A stretch of 64,000 nucleotides of DNA from NCBI GenBank assembly GCA_963720695.1, contig CAVRGG010000001.1:930001-994000 (forward strand), written 5' to 3'. This DNA comes from UBA668 sp963720695 (GTDB lineage: Bacteria; Actinomycetota; Acidimicrobiia; Acidimicrobiales; Ilumatobacteraceae). Below the pieces are notes generated by a model. That model saw nothing but the letters and a program-made list of their open reading frames with translations. It was not told the DNA's origin and searched no databases. Shown here piece after piece: positions 17,913 to 26,818 of this stretch; within the stretch, counting starts at the first letter, position 1; the number at the start of each line of letters is the position of its first letter. Both the position numbers and the translations under genes were made by a program.

Positions 17913-19561
17913 TGTCGCGCACCGATCGCCTCGTGGCAGTCGGACTCGCACTCGGAACGGTGTTGCTCTCGTGGGGCCTGGCCATCGTCGCCGGGACCAC
18001 CGACATCCCGCGGACCGACGACTGGGGTTTCGCCAGGGAGGCGTTCGCGCTGCATCGCACGGGTCATCTGCAGTTCATCTTCTGGGGTCCGATGACGATC
18101 GTCGGTCACCTGCTGTGGGCGCAACCGTTCCTGGCCGTGTTCGGGGCTCACCGGTGGGTGCTGAGCCTGTCGACCGCAGTGCTCGTCGCCGCGGGTGTTG
18201 CTGCCGCGTTCTCGCTCGCTCGGAGGCGGTTGTCCACGTTCGGGGCGGTGACGAGCGTGGGAGTGCTCCTGGTGTTTCCCGGCGTGGTGAGGGACGCGAC
18301 GACCTACATGAGCGACCCACCGGCACTGTCGCTGCAGTTGATCACGCTCGCCGTCGGAGCCGGAGCGCTGTCCGCGTCGGGTCGACGTCGGTGGGTCCTG
18401 TTCGCCGTCTCGATGCTGACCGGGTTCTGGGCGTTCAGCATTCGGGAGCTCGCGCTGGCCGCCCCCGTCGCCGTGCTGATCACCATGTTCCTGGTCGATC
18501 CACGTCGCGTCAGCAGGCTTCGGGTCGCAGCCGGCGGGGCGGTGCTCGCCCTCGCGTGTTCGACGTTGTGGATCTGGCACCGGGGCCTCGCCGGCGTCGA
18601 GCGCTACCGGGGCCGACCGCCGATCGCCGAGTCGCTGGTGCTCATCGTCAGCGCCACGCTGACCGTGGGTCTCGCCCTGGCGCCGGCGCTCGCGTTCTCC
18701 TTGCGGCGTTGGTGGACGCCCCGCCACCGGCGGGCACGAGCGGTCGGCGCTGCGTTGGGTGTCGGGATCGTCGCTGCCCGACCACTGTTGGCCGCCCACC
18801 TCGGGCAGCACAACTGGTGGTTGGTGGGGGACTACCTGCAAGCCGACGGCATCAACGGAGGCAAGCTGTTGCTGGGTTGGCGACCGATCGTGCTCGATGA
18901 CGTGCTCTGGCACGTGTTGGTGGGCATCGCATGTGTCGGCACGGTGGTGTGCGCAGCACTGCTCGCCGAGTGGATCGTGCAACGTCGCTCGGCGACGGCT
19001 GATCCCGTCCTCAGTCTCGTGGGATGGCACGCGGGTGTGAGCGCCGCCACGCTGACGGTCGCGGCAGTGGTGAACGGAGCGATGTACGACCGCTACCTGT
19101 GGCCCTTGGTGTTCAGCGGATCGCTCCTGCTGCTCGGGCGACGAGATGCGCCGTCGGAGTCGAGCCACACCATCGCTGCTGCGCAGGTGGTGGGCGCGTT
19201 CGTGACGGTTGCGGCCGTAGGGGCGTGCGTGTTGCTGACGCTGAACAGCGCCGCGTTCGACGCCGCGCGCTGGAAGGCGGCCACCGCGGCCGTACGCGCC
19301 GGCGCGATCGCCACCGAGGTGGACGGCGGCATGGAGTGGGACGGCGCCCATTCCACCGTTCCCAATCGTGGTGGCGCGTCGACCGGCGACGATCCGTTGG
19401 TCGCGTGGTGGACGACGCTCACGGGCATGGAGCGGGTGTGCGTCGTCGTGACGGCCTCACCCGTCGAGTCGACGACCGGACGGCTCGTGCGCACCGTGCA
19501 CTGGCACACTTTTCTCGTGGGTGGCGACGCGGTGCTGTACGTGTACGACCGGTGCGGCTGA
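17912..19561 (+). CDS. Polytopic membrane protein, GT-C (PMT/ArnT-like) glycosyltransferase candidate
   Basis: At 549 residues it has about ten or more hydrophobic helices. After the first helix comes DIPRTDDWGFAREAF, an acidic loop comparable to the catalytic Asp loop of GT-C enzymes, and later QFIFWGP and YMSDPPALSLQ. Enzymes of this fold transfer sugars from polyprenyl-phosphate donors on the outer face of the membrane. The exact activity is not predictable. The start codon overlaps the trmI stop (TGATG), so it is probably read from the same message. Confidence 0.65.
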   Translation: MSRTDRLVAVGLALGTVLLSWGLAIVAGTTDIPRTDDWGFAREAFALHRTGHLQFIFWGPMTIVGHLLWAQPFLAVFGAHRWVLSLSTAVLVAAGVAAAFSLARRRLSTFGAVTSVGVLLVFPGVVRDATTYMSDPPALSLQLITLAVGAGALSASGRRRWVLFAVSMLTGFWAFSIRELALAAPVAVLITMFLVDPRRVSRLRVAAGGAVLALACSTLWIWHRGLAGVERYRGRPPIAESLVLIVSATLTVGLALAPALAFSLRRWWTPRHRRARAVGAALGVGIVAARPLLAAHLGQHNWWLVGDYLQADGINGGKLLLGWRPIVLDDVLWHVLVGIACVGTVVCAALLAEWIVQRRSATADPVLSLVGWHAGVSAATLTVAAVVNGAMYDRYLWPLVFSGSLLLLGRRDAPSESSHTIAAAQVVGAFVTVAAVGACVLLTLNSAAFDAARWKAATAAVRAGAIATEVDGGMEWDGAHSTVPNRGGASTGDDPLVAWWTTLTGMERVCVVVTASPVESTTGRLVRTVHWHTFLVGGDAVLYVYDRCG

Positions 19562-19572
19562 GTTCGTCGAGC

Positions 19573-19818
19573 TCAGGGCTCGATGAAGATGCACTCGCCG
19601 GGGCATTCCTCGGCGCTCTCGATGACCGCGTCGAGGCGGTTGTCGGGGATGTTGGCCATGCCGTCCGCGCCCTGCGGGTTGCCCTTGGCCGTGGCGAAGA
19701 CCTTGTCGCCCTCTTTGACGTAGGCGAGGCCATCGTCGAGCAGGGTGAAGACGTCGGGTGCGATTTCCTCACAGAGGCCGTCGCCCGTGCACAGATCCTG
19801 ATCGATCCAGACCTTCAT
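19573..19818 (-). CDS. Ferredoxin, 3Fe-4S/4Fe-4S type
   Basis: This short acidic 81-residue protein begins MKVWIDQDLCTGDGLCEEIAPDVF. The cysteine spacing Cys10-x5-Cys16 and a distant ECPGEC match the actinobacterial ferredoxins that often donate electrons to P450s and are typically 3Fe-4S. A clear ribosome site (AGGAGAG) sits about nine bases before the ATG at 19818, so unlike many genes here it has a leader. The nearest P450 gene is 28 kb away, so partnership is not implied. Confidence 0.87.
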   Translation of the reverse strand: MKVWIDQDLCTGDGLCEEIAPDVFTLLDDGLAYVKEGDKVFATAKGNPQGADGMANIPDNRLDAVIESAEECPGECIFIEP

Positions 19819-20098
19819 TTCGTCATCTCTCCTCGTTGCTCGAGCGAACGCGATGGAGCATACAGGCAGGTCACGCTCCAACGCACGTTCACCGGGCGGC
19901 CGCCCTGTGCTAGGCCATTCGGTTCAGTTTCGGACGCGACACTTCAACTCACCGTCAACTTCAGGTACTCTTCGCCACTGGGAGCGAAGATCCGTCGGAC
20001 GCAACTGGTCGTCTAGTCCGAGGGGGAGCAAGGACGAACCCGGCCCTCAGCACGTGACATCGACACGTGACATCGACGACACAGGGACGGGACCAATC
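19819..20098. other. 280-base intergenic region with a tandem 13-mer
   Basis: No credible coding region was seen. It separates the divergent ferredoxin and LPxTG genes. Two head-to-tail copies of ACGTGACATCGAC occupy 20052-20077, shortly before the surface-protein start codon. TACTCT near 19966-19971 may be part of a promoter. A GGGACGGG element before ATG 20099 could act as ribosome site. Confidence 0.5.
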
Positions 20099-20957
20099 AT
20101 GATGGTGAAGCTGCACACTCGAGGCCGTATCGGAATCCTCGGATTCCTGGTGGCCGGTCTGTTGGCGCTGACGGCAGGCGTCCTCACGGGCGTCGGCTCC
20201 GCGTCGGCGCACTCTCCGCAGATCGTGGCGAACGTCGACTGCGACGGCGTCATCCACTACACGGTCACGTCCTGGACCACCGGCATCTCCGGCGAGAACC
20301 CCGACGTCCTCGTCTACTACAAGGTCGAGAACACCGGCCCGGCCGTGGTCGTCACCCACGGCTCGTTCTCCGCCGCCAACGGGTACCAGTTCTCCGGCAC
20401 GACGCCCTGGCCGGGCGCTGCATCACTCGTCGTGATGTACGCCGAGGCGGTAGCCCCGTGGGCCGACGGTGCGGTCACGACCGGGAACTACTGGACCGAG
20501 TGGGTGCGTCCGTCCTGCTCGGGCACCACCACCACGGCTCAGGAGACCACGACCACGGCTCAGGAGACCACGACCACGGCTCAGGAGACCACGACCACGG
20601 CTCAGGAGACCACGACGACGGCTCAGGAGACCACGACCACGGCTCAGGAGACCACGACCACGGCTCAGGAGACCACGACACGGCTCGGAGACGACGACCA
20701 CCACCGGCTCGACCGACGAGACGACCACGACCGTGCTGGAGACCACCACCTCCGTGGACTCGAACGGTCCGACCACGACGATCGGCGCCACGACCACCTC
20801 GGTCGGCTCGGGCGGCCCGACGACCACGGCAGTCGGCTCGGGATCCGAGCTGCCCCGCACGGGTTCGGGCTCGATGTCGGAGCTGCTCATCGCAGCCGGC
20901 TTCGTGCTGATCGGCTGCTCGGTCGTGCTCGGCACCCGGCGCCGCCACCTCGCCTGA
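20099..20957 (+). CDS. LPxTG-anchored surface protein with Thr-rich repeat stalk (frame broken at 20681)
   Basis: An N-terminal signal peptide (helix LGFLVAGLLALTAGVLTGVGSASA) is followed by an extracellular beta-rich domain (residues 38-138). Seven TTTTAQE heptads form a stalk, then a Ser/Thr/Gly linker leads to LPRTG (DNA 20850-20864), a hydrophobic helix and an RRRH tail: a sortase substrate. One surplus C at 20681 splits the stalk from the anchor. The repaired length is 285 residues, an exact multiple of three. The domain recalls actinobacterial wall proteins with simple-repeat linkers. Ligand unknown; no sortase is in the window. The repeat could vary in copy number between strains. Confidence 0.78.
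20525..20671 (+). repeat. Seven tandem 21-bp units (TTTTAQE codons)
   Basis: Seven head-to-tail 21-base units encode Thr-Thr-Thr-Thr-Ala-Gln-Glu. Copies are almost identical at the DNA level (ACC/ACG alternation differs slightly in the first and fifth), which favours recent slippage. They form the stalk of the LPxTG protein. Confidence 0.92.
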
Positions 20958-20980
20958 CACATCTCCCCATTGACACCAAC

Positions 20981-21017
20981 GAGGGACCGGCCGATGCTCG
21001 ACATCGACCGGTCCCTC
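20981..21017 (+). terminator. Strong hairpin between LPxTG gene and ARC gene
   Basis: GAGGGACCGG (20981-20990) pairs with CCGGTCCCTC (21008-21017). An inner CGATG/CATCG stem with a five-base loop follows after a single mismatch, so about 15 base pairs form. No T-run follows, so it would be a non-canonical terminator. It ends only six bases before the ARC -10 box (TAGGTT, 21023-21028). Confidence 0.6.
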
Positions 21018-21034
21018 GGTGTTAGGTTCGACAC

Positions 21035-22750
21035 ATGAGTGACGGCGACGTCGACGAGACCCTGGCGGTCCTGCAAGCGCAGATCGTCGTGCTCGAGGAA
21101 GAGCTGGTGCAGGTTCGCCGCACGCTGGCGGAGTCCCCGAAGCGTCAGCGGGTGCTCGAGGAGCGACTCCTCGAGACCAAGGGCCAGCTCGCCCACGCGG
21201 TCTCGCAGAACGAGAAGCTCAGCTACACCCTGCGCGAGGCGCGAGAGCACATCGCTGCCCTTCGTGAAGAGGTCGACAAGCTCACACAGCCGCCGGCGGC
21301 GTACGGGGTGGTCGTGGGCAAGAACGACGACGGCACGATCGACGTGCTCACCAGCGGCCGCAAGATGCGGGTGTCGCTGCATCCCGACGTCGACCACGAG
21401 TCACTTCCTCGCGGCGCCGAGGTCGTCCTGAACGAGAGCTTCAACGTCGTGCAGGCGCGCCAGCCCGAGGTCGTGGGCGAGGTGGTCACGATCAAGGAGA
21501 TGATGGACGACGGCGTGCGAGCGCTGGTCGTCGGGCGGGCAGACGAGGAACGGGTCTGCGAACTGGCCGACGCGATGCGCGGCGTCCACCTGCGCAGCGG
21601 CGACACGATGCGGCTCGACCCGCGCAGCAACATGTTGCTCGAGAAGCTGCCCCGTCCCGAGGTCGAGGACCTGCTGCTCGAGGAGGTCCCCGACATCAGC
21701 TACGAGGACATCGGCGGACTCGACACGCAGATCGAGGAGATCGCCGACGCCGTCGAACTGCCCTTCCTCTACAGCGACCTCTTCGCCGAGCACCAGCTGC
21801 CCGCTCCCAAGGGCATCCTGCTCTACGGTCCGCCGGGCTGCGGCAAGACGCTCATCGCGAAGGCCGTCGCCAACTCGCTCGCCAAGAAGGTCGCGGAGAA
21901 GACCGGCGGCGAGAAGGGCCGCAGCTACTTCATCAACATCAAGGGTCCCGAGCTGCTCAACAAGTACGTGGGCGAGACGGAGCGCCAGATCAGGCTCGTC
22001 TTCCAACGGGCCCGGGAGAAGAGCGAGGAGGGCTGGCCGGTCATCGTCTTCTTCGACGAGATGGACTCGATGTTCCGCACGAGGGGCTCGGGGATCAGCA
22101 GCGACATGGAGAGCACGATCGTGCCCCAACTCCTCGCCGAGATCGACGGCGTCGAAGGGTTGCGCAACGTCATCGTCATCGGCGCGACCAACCGCGAAGA
22201 CCTCATCGACCCGGCGATCCTGCGTCCGGGACGGCTCGACGTGAAGATCAAGATCGAGCGGCCCACGGCCGCCGCCGCGCAGCAGATCTTCGCTCGCTAC
22301 CTCACCGACGAGATCCCGATCGCGGCTGGCGCCAGCGTGCCGGACATGATCGCCACCACCGTGCAGGAGATGTACCGGGCCGACGAGGCGAACCAGTTCC
22401 TCGAGGTCACCTACCAGAACGGCGACAAGGAGATCCTGTACTACAAGGACTTCTCGTCGGGCGCGATGATCGAGAACATCGTCCGCCGAGCCAAGAAGCT
22501 GGCGATCAAGCGCGTGATCGCCGGGGGAGCGCGAGGCGTCTGCCTGCAGGACATGCTCGACAGCATCAAGCAGGAGTACAAGGAACACGAGGACCTGCCG
22601 AACACCACGAACCCGGACGACTGGGCGAAGATCAGCGGCAAGAAGGGCGAGCGCATCGTGTTCATCCGCACGCTCGTCAAGGGTCGTGAACCCGCCGACC
22701 ACGAGGGCGGTCGGGCCATCGAGCGGGTCGCGACCGGTCAGTACCTCTAG
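21035..22750 (+). CDS. arc: Proteasome-associated AAA ATPase (ARC/Mpa)
   Basis: This 571-residue hexameric unfoldase feeds pupylated proteins to the 20S core. The N-terminal coiled coil (residues 5-85) recruits Pup, an OB-type inter-domain follows (about 90-230), and then the AAA module has Walker A GPPGCGKT, Walker B VIVFFDEMDSMF and the arginine region ILRPGRLDVKI. The last residues GQYL carry the penultimate tyrosine that docks into PrcA pockets. TAGGTT lies six bases before the ATG, so it is probably leaderless. Its stop shares a CTAG with the convergent SCO6745-like gene that separates it from dop. Confidence 0.95.
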   Translation: MSDGDVDETLAVLQAQIVVLEEELVQVRRTLAESPKRQRVLEERLLETKGQLAHAVSQNEKLSYTLREAREHIAALREEVDKLTQPPAAYGVVVGKNDDGTIDVLTSGRKMRVSLHPDVDHESLPRGAEVVLNESFNVVQARQPEVVGEVVTIKEMMDDGVRALVVGRADEERVCELADAMRGVHLRSGDTMRLDPRSNMLLEKLPRPEVEDLLLEEVPDISYEDIGGLDTQIEEIADAVELPFLYSDLFAEHQLPAPKGILLYGPPGCGKTLIAKAVANSLAKKVAEKTGGEKGRSYFINIKGPELLNKYVGETERQIRLVFQRAREKSEEGWPVIVFFDEMDSMFRTRGSGISSDMESTIVPQLLAEIDGVEGLRNVIVIGATNREDLIDPAILRPGRLDVKIKIERPTAAAAQQIFARYLTDEIPIAAGASVPDMIATTVQEMYRADEANQFLEVTYQNGDKEILYYKDFSSGAMIENIVRRAKKLAIKRVIAGGARGVCLQDMLDSIKQEYKEHEDLPNTTNPDDWAKISGKKGERIVFIRTLVKGREPADHEGGRAIERVATGQYL

Positions 22751-23620
22751 CCGCGCACGCGCGAGGCAGGCTGATAGTTCGGTCCGGCGGTCACATCCAC
22801 CCGACGCAACAGCAACTCGCACGAGGGCTCGAAGGCATCGGCGAACGCGATCGAGCGGGCCTCGCCGAGCAGTTGCCAGGGGAGCGTGGTGAGTCGGTCG
22901 GTGTCGTCCTCGATGCGCTGGCGGAGCGCGACGCCCTCGGGAGTGACGAGACGGCCCGTTGCCAAGCCTCGACGCTGGAGCGAAGCCCAGCCTGCCTCGA
23001 GGTCCGCCTCGCTCGTGCCACGTGAGCGGGGCAACCAGTCGGCCTCGTAGCCCACCCACGCGTTGTGGAGGATCGAGGCCTCCGGATGTGACAGGCCGGC
23101 AGCGACGACGACCGCCCAGTGCGTGTCGCCGCGCCATTCACGCAGACAGTTCACCGCGTGCCAGCCCGACAGCAGAGGGTCGGTGTGGCGAGGCACCGTG
23201 AGGTGGGCGGCGTAGAACGTGCGACCGATCAGCGGGAGCGCCTCGACCGCCGCCCACAGCTCGGGCCCGAACTCGCACAGCGGCTCGACGATGTCGGGCG
23301 CGTGGTCCCGCAGCCCCGCGACGACGGCGTCGTCGCGCGCCTCCCAGAACTCGGCGAACCTTTCCGTGCTGCCGAGCAGATCGAACACGCCGCGTATCGC
23401 TGCTGGACTGATCGAGCCGAATGCGGCGATGACCGCCTCGGGTCCCGCTCCGGCGAGCGGCGCGGCAGCGGGCGGCCATGTACCCGAGCGGCCCGGCGAG
23501 CTGCTCGGGAAGGCCGAGCGCCTGGTAGCGGCGAACGGCGCCGGGATCCCAGAAGATCCAGCCGATCGTCGTCTGCACGGAGCGTGCATTTCGGCGGGTG
23601 ATGGCGGTCCAGTCTGTCAC
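22747..23620 (-). CDS. SCO6745-family protein (frame broken near 23470)
   Basis: The repaired protein of 290 residues matches the helical SCO6745-type family of actinobacteria: an N-terminal AVRRYQALGLPEQLAGPLGYMA segment, then PLAGAGPEAVIAAFGSISP, a middle GWHAVNCLREWRGDTHWAVVVAAGLSHPEA and a winged-helix-like C-terminus LATGRLVTPEGVALRQRIEDDTD. Its function is not known. One surplus base at 23467-23472 breaks the frame. GTG at 23620 is chosen because TAACCT lies eight bases upstream on the minus strand and sits back to back with the dop promoter. Confidence 0.7.
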
Positions 23621-23628
23621 GGAGATCC

Positions 23629-23638
23629 AGGTTAGGGT
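23629..23638. promoter_or_regulatory. Second back-to-back -10 pair sharing one TA step
   Basis: AGGTTAGGGT reads as TAGGGT on the plus strand (23633-23638, seven bases before dop ATG 23646) and TAACCT on the minus strand (23634-23629, eight bases before GTG 23620). The start codons are 25 bases apart. The layout repeats that at 8705-8714. Confidence 0.55.
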
Positions 23639-23645
23639 TCCGCGT

Positions 23646-25143
23646 ATGGCGATCCCGAAGGTGTGCGGTATCGAAACCGAGTACGGCATCCTCGTCCGCG
23701 GTCCCGTCACCGACGCGGCCAGCAATCCTGTCAGTGCCAGCTCGTTGCTCATCAACGCCTATCTCGTCGACCCATCAGCGCAAGGTCGGGTGGGACTTCA
23801 ACGACGAGCACCCCGGAACCGATGCGCGCGGCTTCAGCGTCGACGACCTGCTCGCCCCCGAGATCGAGACGCACCTGGTGAACGCGGTGCTCACCAACGG
23901 TGCCCGCTACTACGTCGACCACGCTCATCCGGAGATCAGCACGCCCGAGTGCCTCACCGCTCGCGATGCACTGCTGTTCGACCGGGCGGCCGAGGAGATC
24001 GTGCGGGCGAGCATGCACGCCGCCCGCTCGATGTTGCCCGACGGTGCCGAGATCCTCTGTCACAAGAACAACTCCGACGGCAAGGGCAACAGCTACGGGT
24101 GCCACGAGAACTACCTCGTCGCCCGCGAGGTTCCCTTCGCCAGGATCGTGCATCAGATCACCCCGCACTTCGTCACCCGACAGGTCGTGGTCGGGGCGGG
24201 CAAGGTCGGTTGCGAGCTCGCCGGCTACTCGGCGTCGGACGTTCCGTACCAGCTCAGCCAGCGCGCCGACTTCTTCGAGGAAGAGGTCGGCCTGGAGACC
24301 ACGCTGAAGCGGCCGATCGTCAACACACGCGACGAGCCCCACTGCGATCCGAACAAGTACCGGCGTCTCCACGTCATCGTCGGCGACGCCAACATGAGCG
24401 AGACGGCCACGCTGGTGAAGGTCGGCGCGACGGCGATCATCCTCGCGATGATCGAGGACGACGTGCTCGGCGACGATCTCGCGCTGGCCAACCCGGTGTC
24501 GGCGATTCGCAGCGTGAGCCACGACCCGTCGCTGACCCGAACCGTGTTGCTGCGCAACGGGCAACGAGCCACGGCGATGGAGCTCCAGTGGCAGCTGCTC
24601 GAGCGGGCGCAGAAGTACGAGCGTTCACACGGGCTCGCGTCGGTCGGCGTGGACGTCGGCCGGGAGGTCCTCGTCCTGTGGGAGAGCATCCTCGGCGGTT
24701 TGGAGCACGATCCCGACTCGGTCGCTCATCAGGTCGACTGGGTGGCCAAACGGCGAGTCGTGCAGGGCTTCGCCGAACGACACGACGCGCGCCCCAACGA
24801 CGCCCGCCTGAAGGCGCTCGACCTGCAGTACCACGATCTGCGCGCGGATCGTTGCCTCGCCCTCCGCGTCGGCCTCGACACGCTGGTCGATCCGGCCGAG
24901 GTGACCACGGCGATGACCGAGCCACCGCTCACGACTCGGGCCTACTTCAGAGGCAAGTGCCTGGCCAAGTGGCCCGAGGACGTCGTCGCCGCCAACTGGG
25001 ACAGCCTCGTGTTCGACGTCGGTCGCGATCCTCTTCGTCGGGTGCCGATGATGGAACCGCTGCGCGGCACGGCAGAATCCGTGGCTAGGTTGATCGACGA
25101 AAGTGACACCCCGGCCGAGCTGCTGGCCCGGCTGGGAGCATGA
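23646..25143 (+). CDS. dop: Deamidase/depupylase of Pup (frame broken near 23772)
   Basis: Dop converts the C-terminal Gln of Pup to Glu and also removes Pup from substrates. The carboxylate-amine-ligase-like fold shows KVCGIETEYGI, with the metal and ATP glutamate region, the insertion loop characteristic of Dop (GTDARGFSVDDLL, absent from PafA), NGARYYVDHAHPEISTPEC and KNNSDGKGNSYGCHENYL, then KRPIVNTRDEPH. One surplus C at 23771-23773 interrupts residue 43. The repaired protein has 498 residues and joins NAYLVD to HQRKVGWDFNDEHPG. It opens the dop-pup-prcB-prcA-pxpABC series. Confidence 0.92.
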
Positions 25144-25161
25144 TGGTCCGAAGGGGAATTC

Positions 25162-25356
25162 ATGGCTGAGCGCACCCAGAAGCAGAAACCGGCACCGAGC
25201 AGGACCGACGAGACGGTCGAGGCCGCGCCTCCGGTCGCCGGCAGCGGCGACAAGCTCAAGGCGGAACTCGACGATCTGCTCGACGAGATCGACGACGTGC
25301 TCGAGACCAACGCCGAGGACTTCGTGAAGTCCTACGTGCAAAAGGGCGGCCAGTAA
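25162..25356 (+). CDS. pup: Prokaryotic ubiquitin-like protein Pup
   Basis: The disordered 64-residue modifier is attached through its C-terminal residue to lysines of proteasome substrates. The helix-forming middle (LKAELDDLLDEIDDVLETNA) is the part bound by ARC. The end AEDFVKSYVQKGGQ has the Gly-Gly-Gln tail, so Dop deamidation to Glu is needed before PafA can use it. An AAGGGG ribosome site precedes ATG 25162, and prcB follows after five bases. Confidence 0.97.
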   Translation: MAERTQKQKPAPSRTDETVEAAPPVAGSGDKLKAELDDLLDEIDDVLETNAEDFVKSYVQKGGQ

Positions 25357-25361
25357 CCGTC

Positions 25362-26141
25362 ATGTCGATGCCCCTCTTCCCGATCGGCTCCGACCCCGGC
25401 TCGAGCTTTCCCGAGCTGCTCAAGCGTGTCGGACTCGGCGCCGCCCACGACAGCGTCGGCGAGATCTCCGTGCCCCACGCCACCACCTGCGTCGCGCTGC
25501 GCTTCGCCGACGGCGTGGTGATGGCGGGCGACCGCCGCGCCACCAGCGGCAACCTCATCAGCCACCGTGGCATGGAGAAGGTGGTGCAGGCCGACGAGCA
25601 CAGCGGTGTTGCGATCGCCGGCGCCGCCGGGCCGGCGATGGAGATGATCAAGCTGTTCCAGCTGCAGCTCGAGCACTACGAGAAGGTCGAGGGCTCGTCA
25701 CTGAGCCTGGAAGGAAAGGCCAACCAGCTGTCGATGATGGTCCGCGGCAACCTTCCGGCAGCGATGCAGGGCATGGTCGTGGTGCCGATCTTCGCCGGCT
25801 ACGACCTGCGGCGATCGACCGGTCGCCTGTTCACCTACGACGTCACCGGCGGGCGCTACGAGGAGCACGACTACGTCGCCACCGGCTCGGGCATGCTGCA
25901 CGCCGGCACCGTCATCAAGATCGGCTGGCGCGACGGTCTCGATCGTGCCGCCGCAGTCGCGCTGGCCTGCCGCGGACTGTGGGAGGCGGCGGATGCCGAT
26001 TCCGCGACCGGCGGCCCCGATGCGCTGCGCGGCATCTACCCGGTGGTGGCCACGATCACCGCCGACGGCTGGTCCCGGATCGACGACGCAGAACTCGTCA
26101 CCGTGTTCGAGTCGATCGTGAGCGAGGTGCGTGCCCGATGA
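25362..26141 (+). CDS. prcB: 20S proteasome beta subunit
   Basis: The catalytic subunit is made with a 40-residue propeptide; cleavage before Thr41 in SVPHA-TTCVALRF would expose the N-terminal nucleophile. Further active-site elements are GDRRAT (Asp/Arg), the Lys-containing HRGMEKV, and SGS-like ATGSGM. The total of 259 residues is typical. A shift from the common TTIV to TTCV after the cleavage site is minor. It overlaps prcA by four bases (ATGA), consistent with equal synthesis of the two subunits. Confidence 0.95.
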   Translation: MSMPLFPIGSDPGSSFPELLKRVGLGAAHDSVGEISVPHATTCVALRFADGVVMAGDRRATSGNLISHRGMEKVVQADEHSGVAIAGAAGPAMEMIKLFQLQLEHYEKVEGSSLSLEGKANQLSMMVRGNLPAAMQGMVVVPIFAGYDLRRSTGRLFTYDVTGGRYEEHDYVATGSGMLHAGTVIKIGWRDGLDRAAAVALACRGLWEAADADSATGGPDALRGIYPVVATITADGWSRIDDAELVTVFESIVSEVRAR

Positions 26142-26818
26142 GCATGCCGTTCTACGTCGCACCCGAACAGATCATGAAGGATCGCGCCGACTACGCGCGC
26201 AAGGGGATCGCCCGTGGGCGTGCACTCGTCGCGGTCCGGTACCTCGATGGCATCGCACTCGTCGCCGAGAACCCGAGCAACACGTTGCGCAAGATCAGCG
26301 AGATCTACGACCGCATCGCGTTCGCGGGCGTCGGGAAGTACAACGAGTTCGACCAGCTTCGAGTCGCCGGGGTCCGGGCGGCCGATCTGAAGGGCTTCCA
26401 GTACAGCCGCGACGACGTCGATGCCCGAAGCCTCGCCAACAACTACGCGCAGATCCTCGGCCAGATCTTCACCCATGAGATGAAGCCGATGGAGGTGGAG
26501 ATCCTCGTCGCCGAGGTCGGCCTCGTGCCGACGGGCGATCAGCTGTTCCACATCCTGTACGACGGCACGGTCGTCGACGAGCGCCGGTTCAGCGTGCTGG
26601 GTGGCGACGCCGAGGCGATCAACGGGCGGCTCGGCGAGTCCTACACGGAGGATCAGCCGCTGGAAGCCGCCATTCGGTCCGCCACGGCCGCACTGAGCGG
26701 TACCGAGCGCTCGCTGGCGGCCACGGACCTCGAGGTCGCCGTGCTGTCGCGCCGGAACGGCCGGCGGTGCTTCCGCCGCCTCGGCGACGACGCCGTGGCC
26801 GCTGCCCTCTCGGCCTGA
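26138..26818 (+). CDS. prcA: 20S proteasome alpha subunit
   Basis: The 226-residue structural subunit forms the outer rings and gate. The N-terminus MSMPFYVAPEQIMKDRADYARKGIARGRA is the alpha-type gating helix region. ALVAVRYLDGIALVAENPS and ISEIYDRIAFAGVGKYNEF follow, with no catalytic threonine. The C-terminus ends at RCFRRLGDDAVAAALSA. Its stop overlaps pxpA (TGATG), which makes the 5-oxoprolinase genes part of the proteasome transcript. Confidence 0.95.
   Translation: MSMPFYVAPEQIMKDRADYARKGIARGRALVAVRYLDGIALVAENPSNTLRKISEIYDRIAFAGVGKYNEFDQLRVAGVRAADLKGFQYSRDDVDARSLANNYAQILGQIFTHEMKPMEVEILVAEVGLVPTGDQLFHILYDGTVVDERRFSVLGGDAEAINGRLGESYTEDQPLEAAIRSATAALSGTERSLAATDLEVAVLSRRNGRRCFRRLGDDAVAAALSA

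Noticed and set aside
20525..20671. CRISPR array
   Set aside because: The 21-bp units are head-to-tail without spacers and encode TTTTAQE in frame in a surface-protein stalk.
20981..21017. Classical rho-independent terminator
   Set aside because: The hairpin is strong but no T-run follows, so I list it as hairpin/terminator with moderate confidence only.
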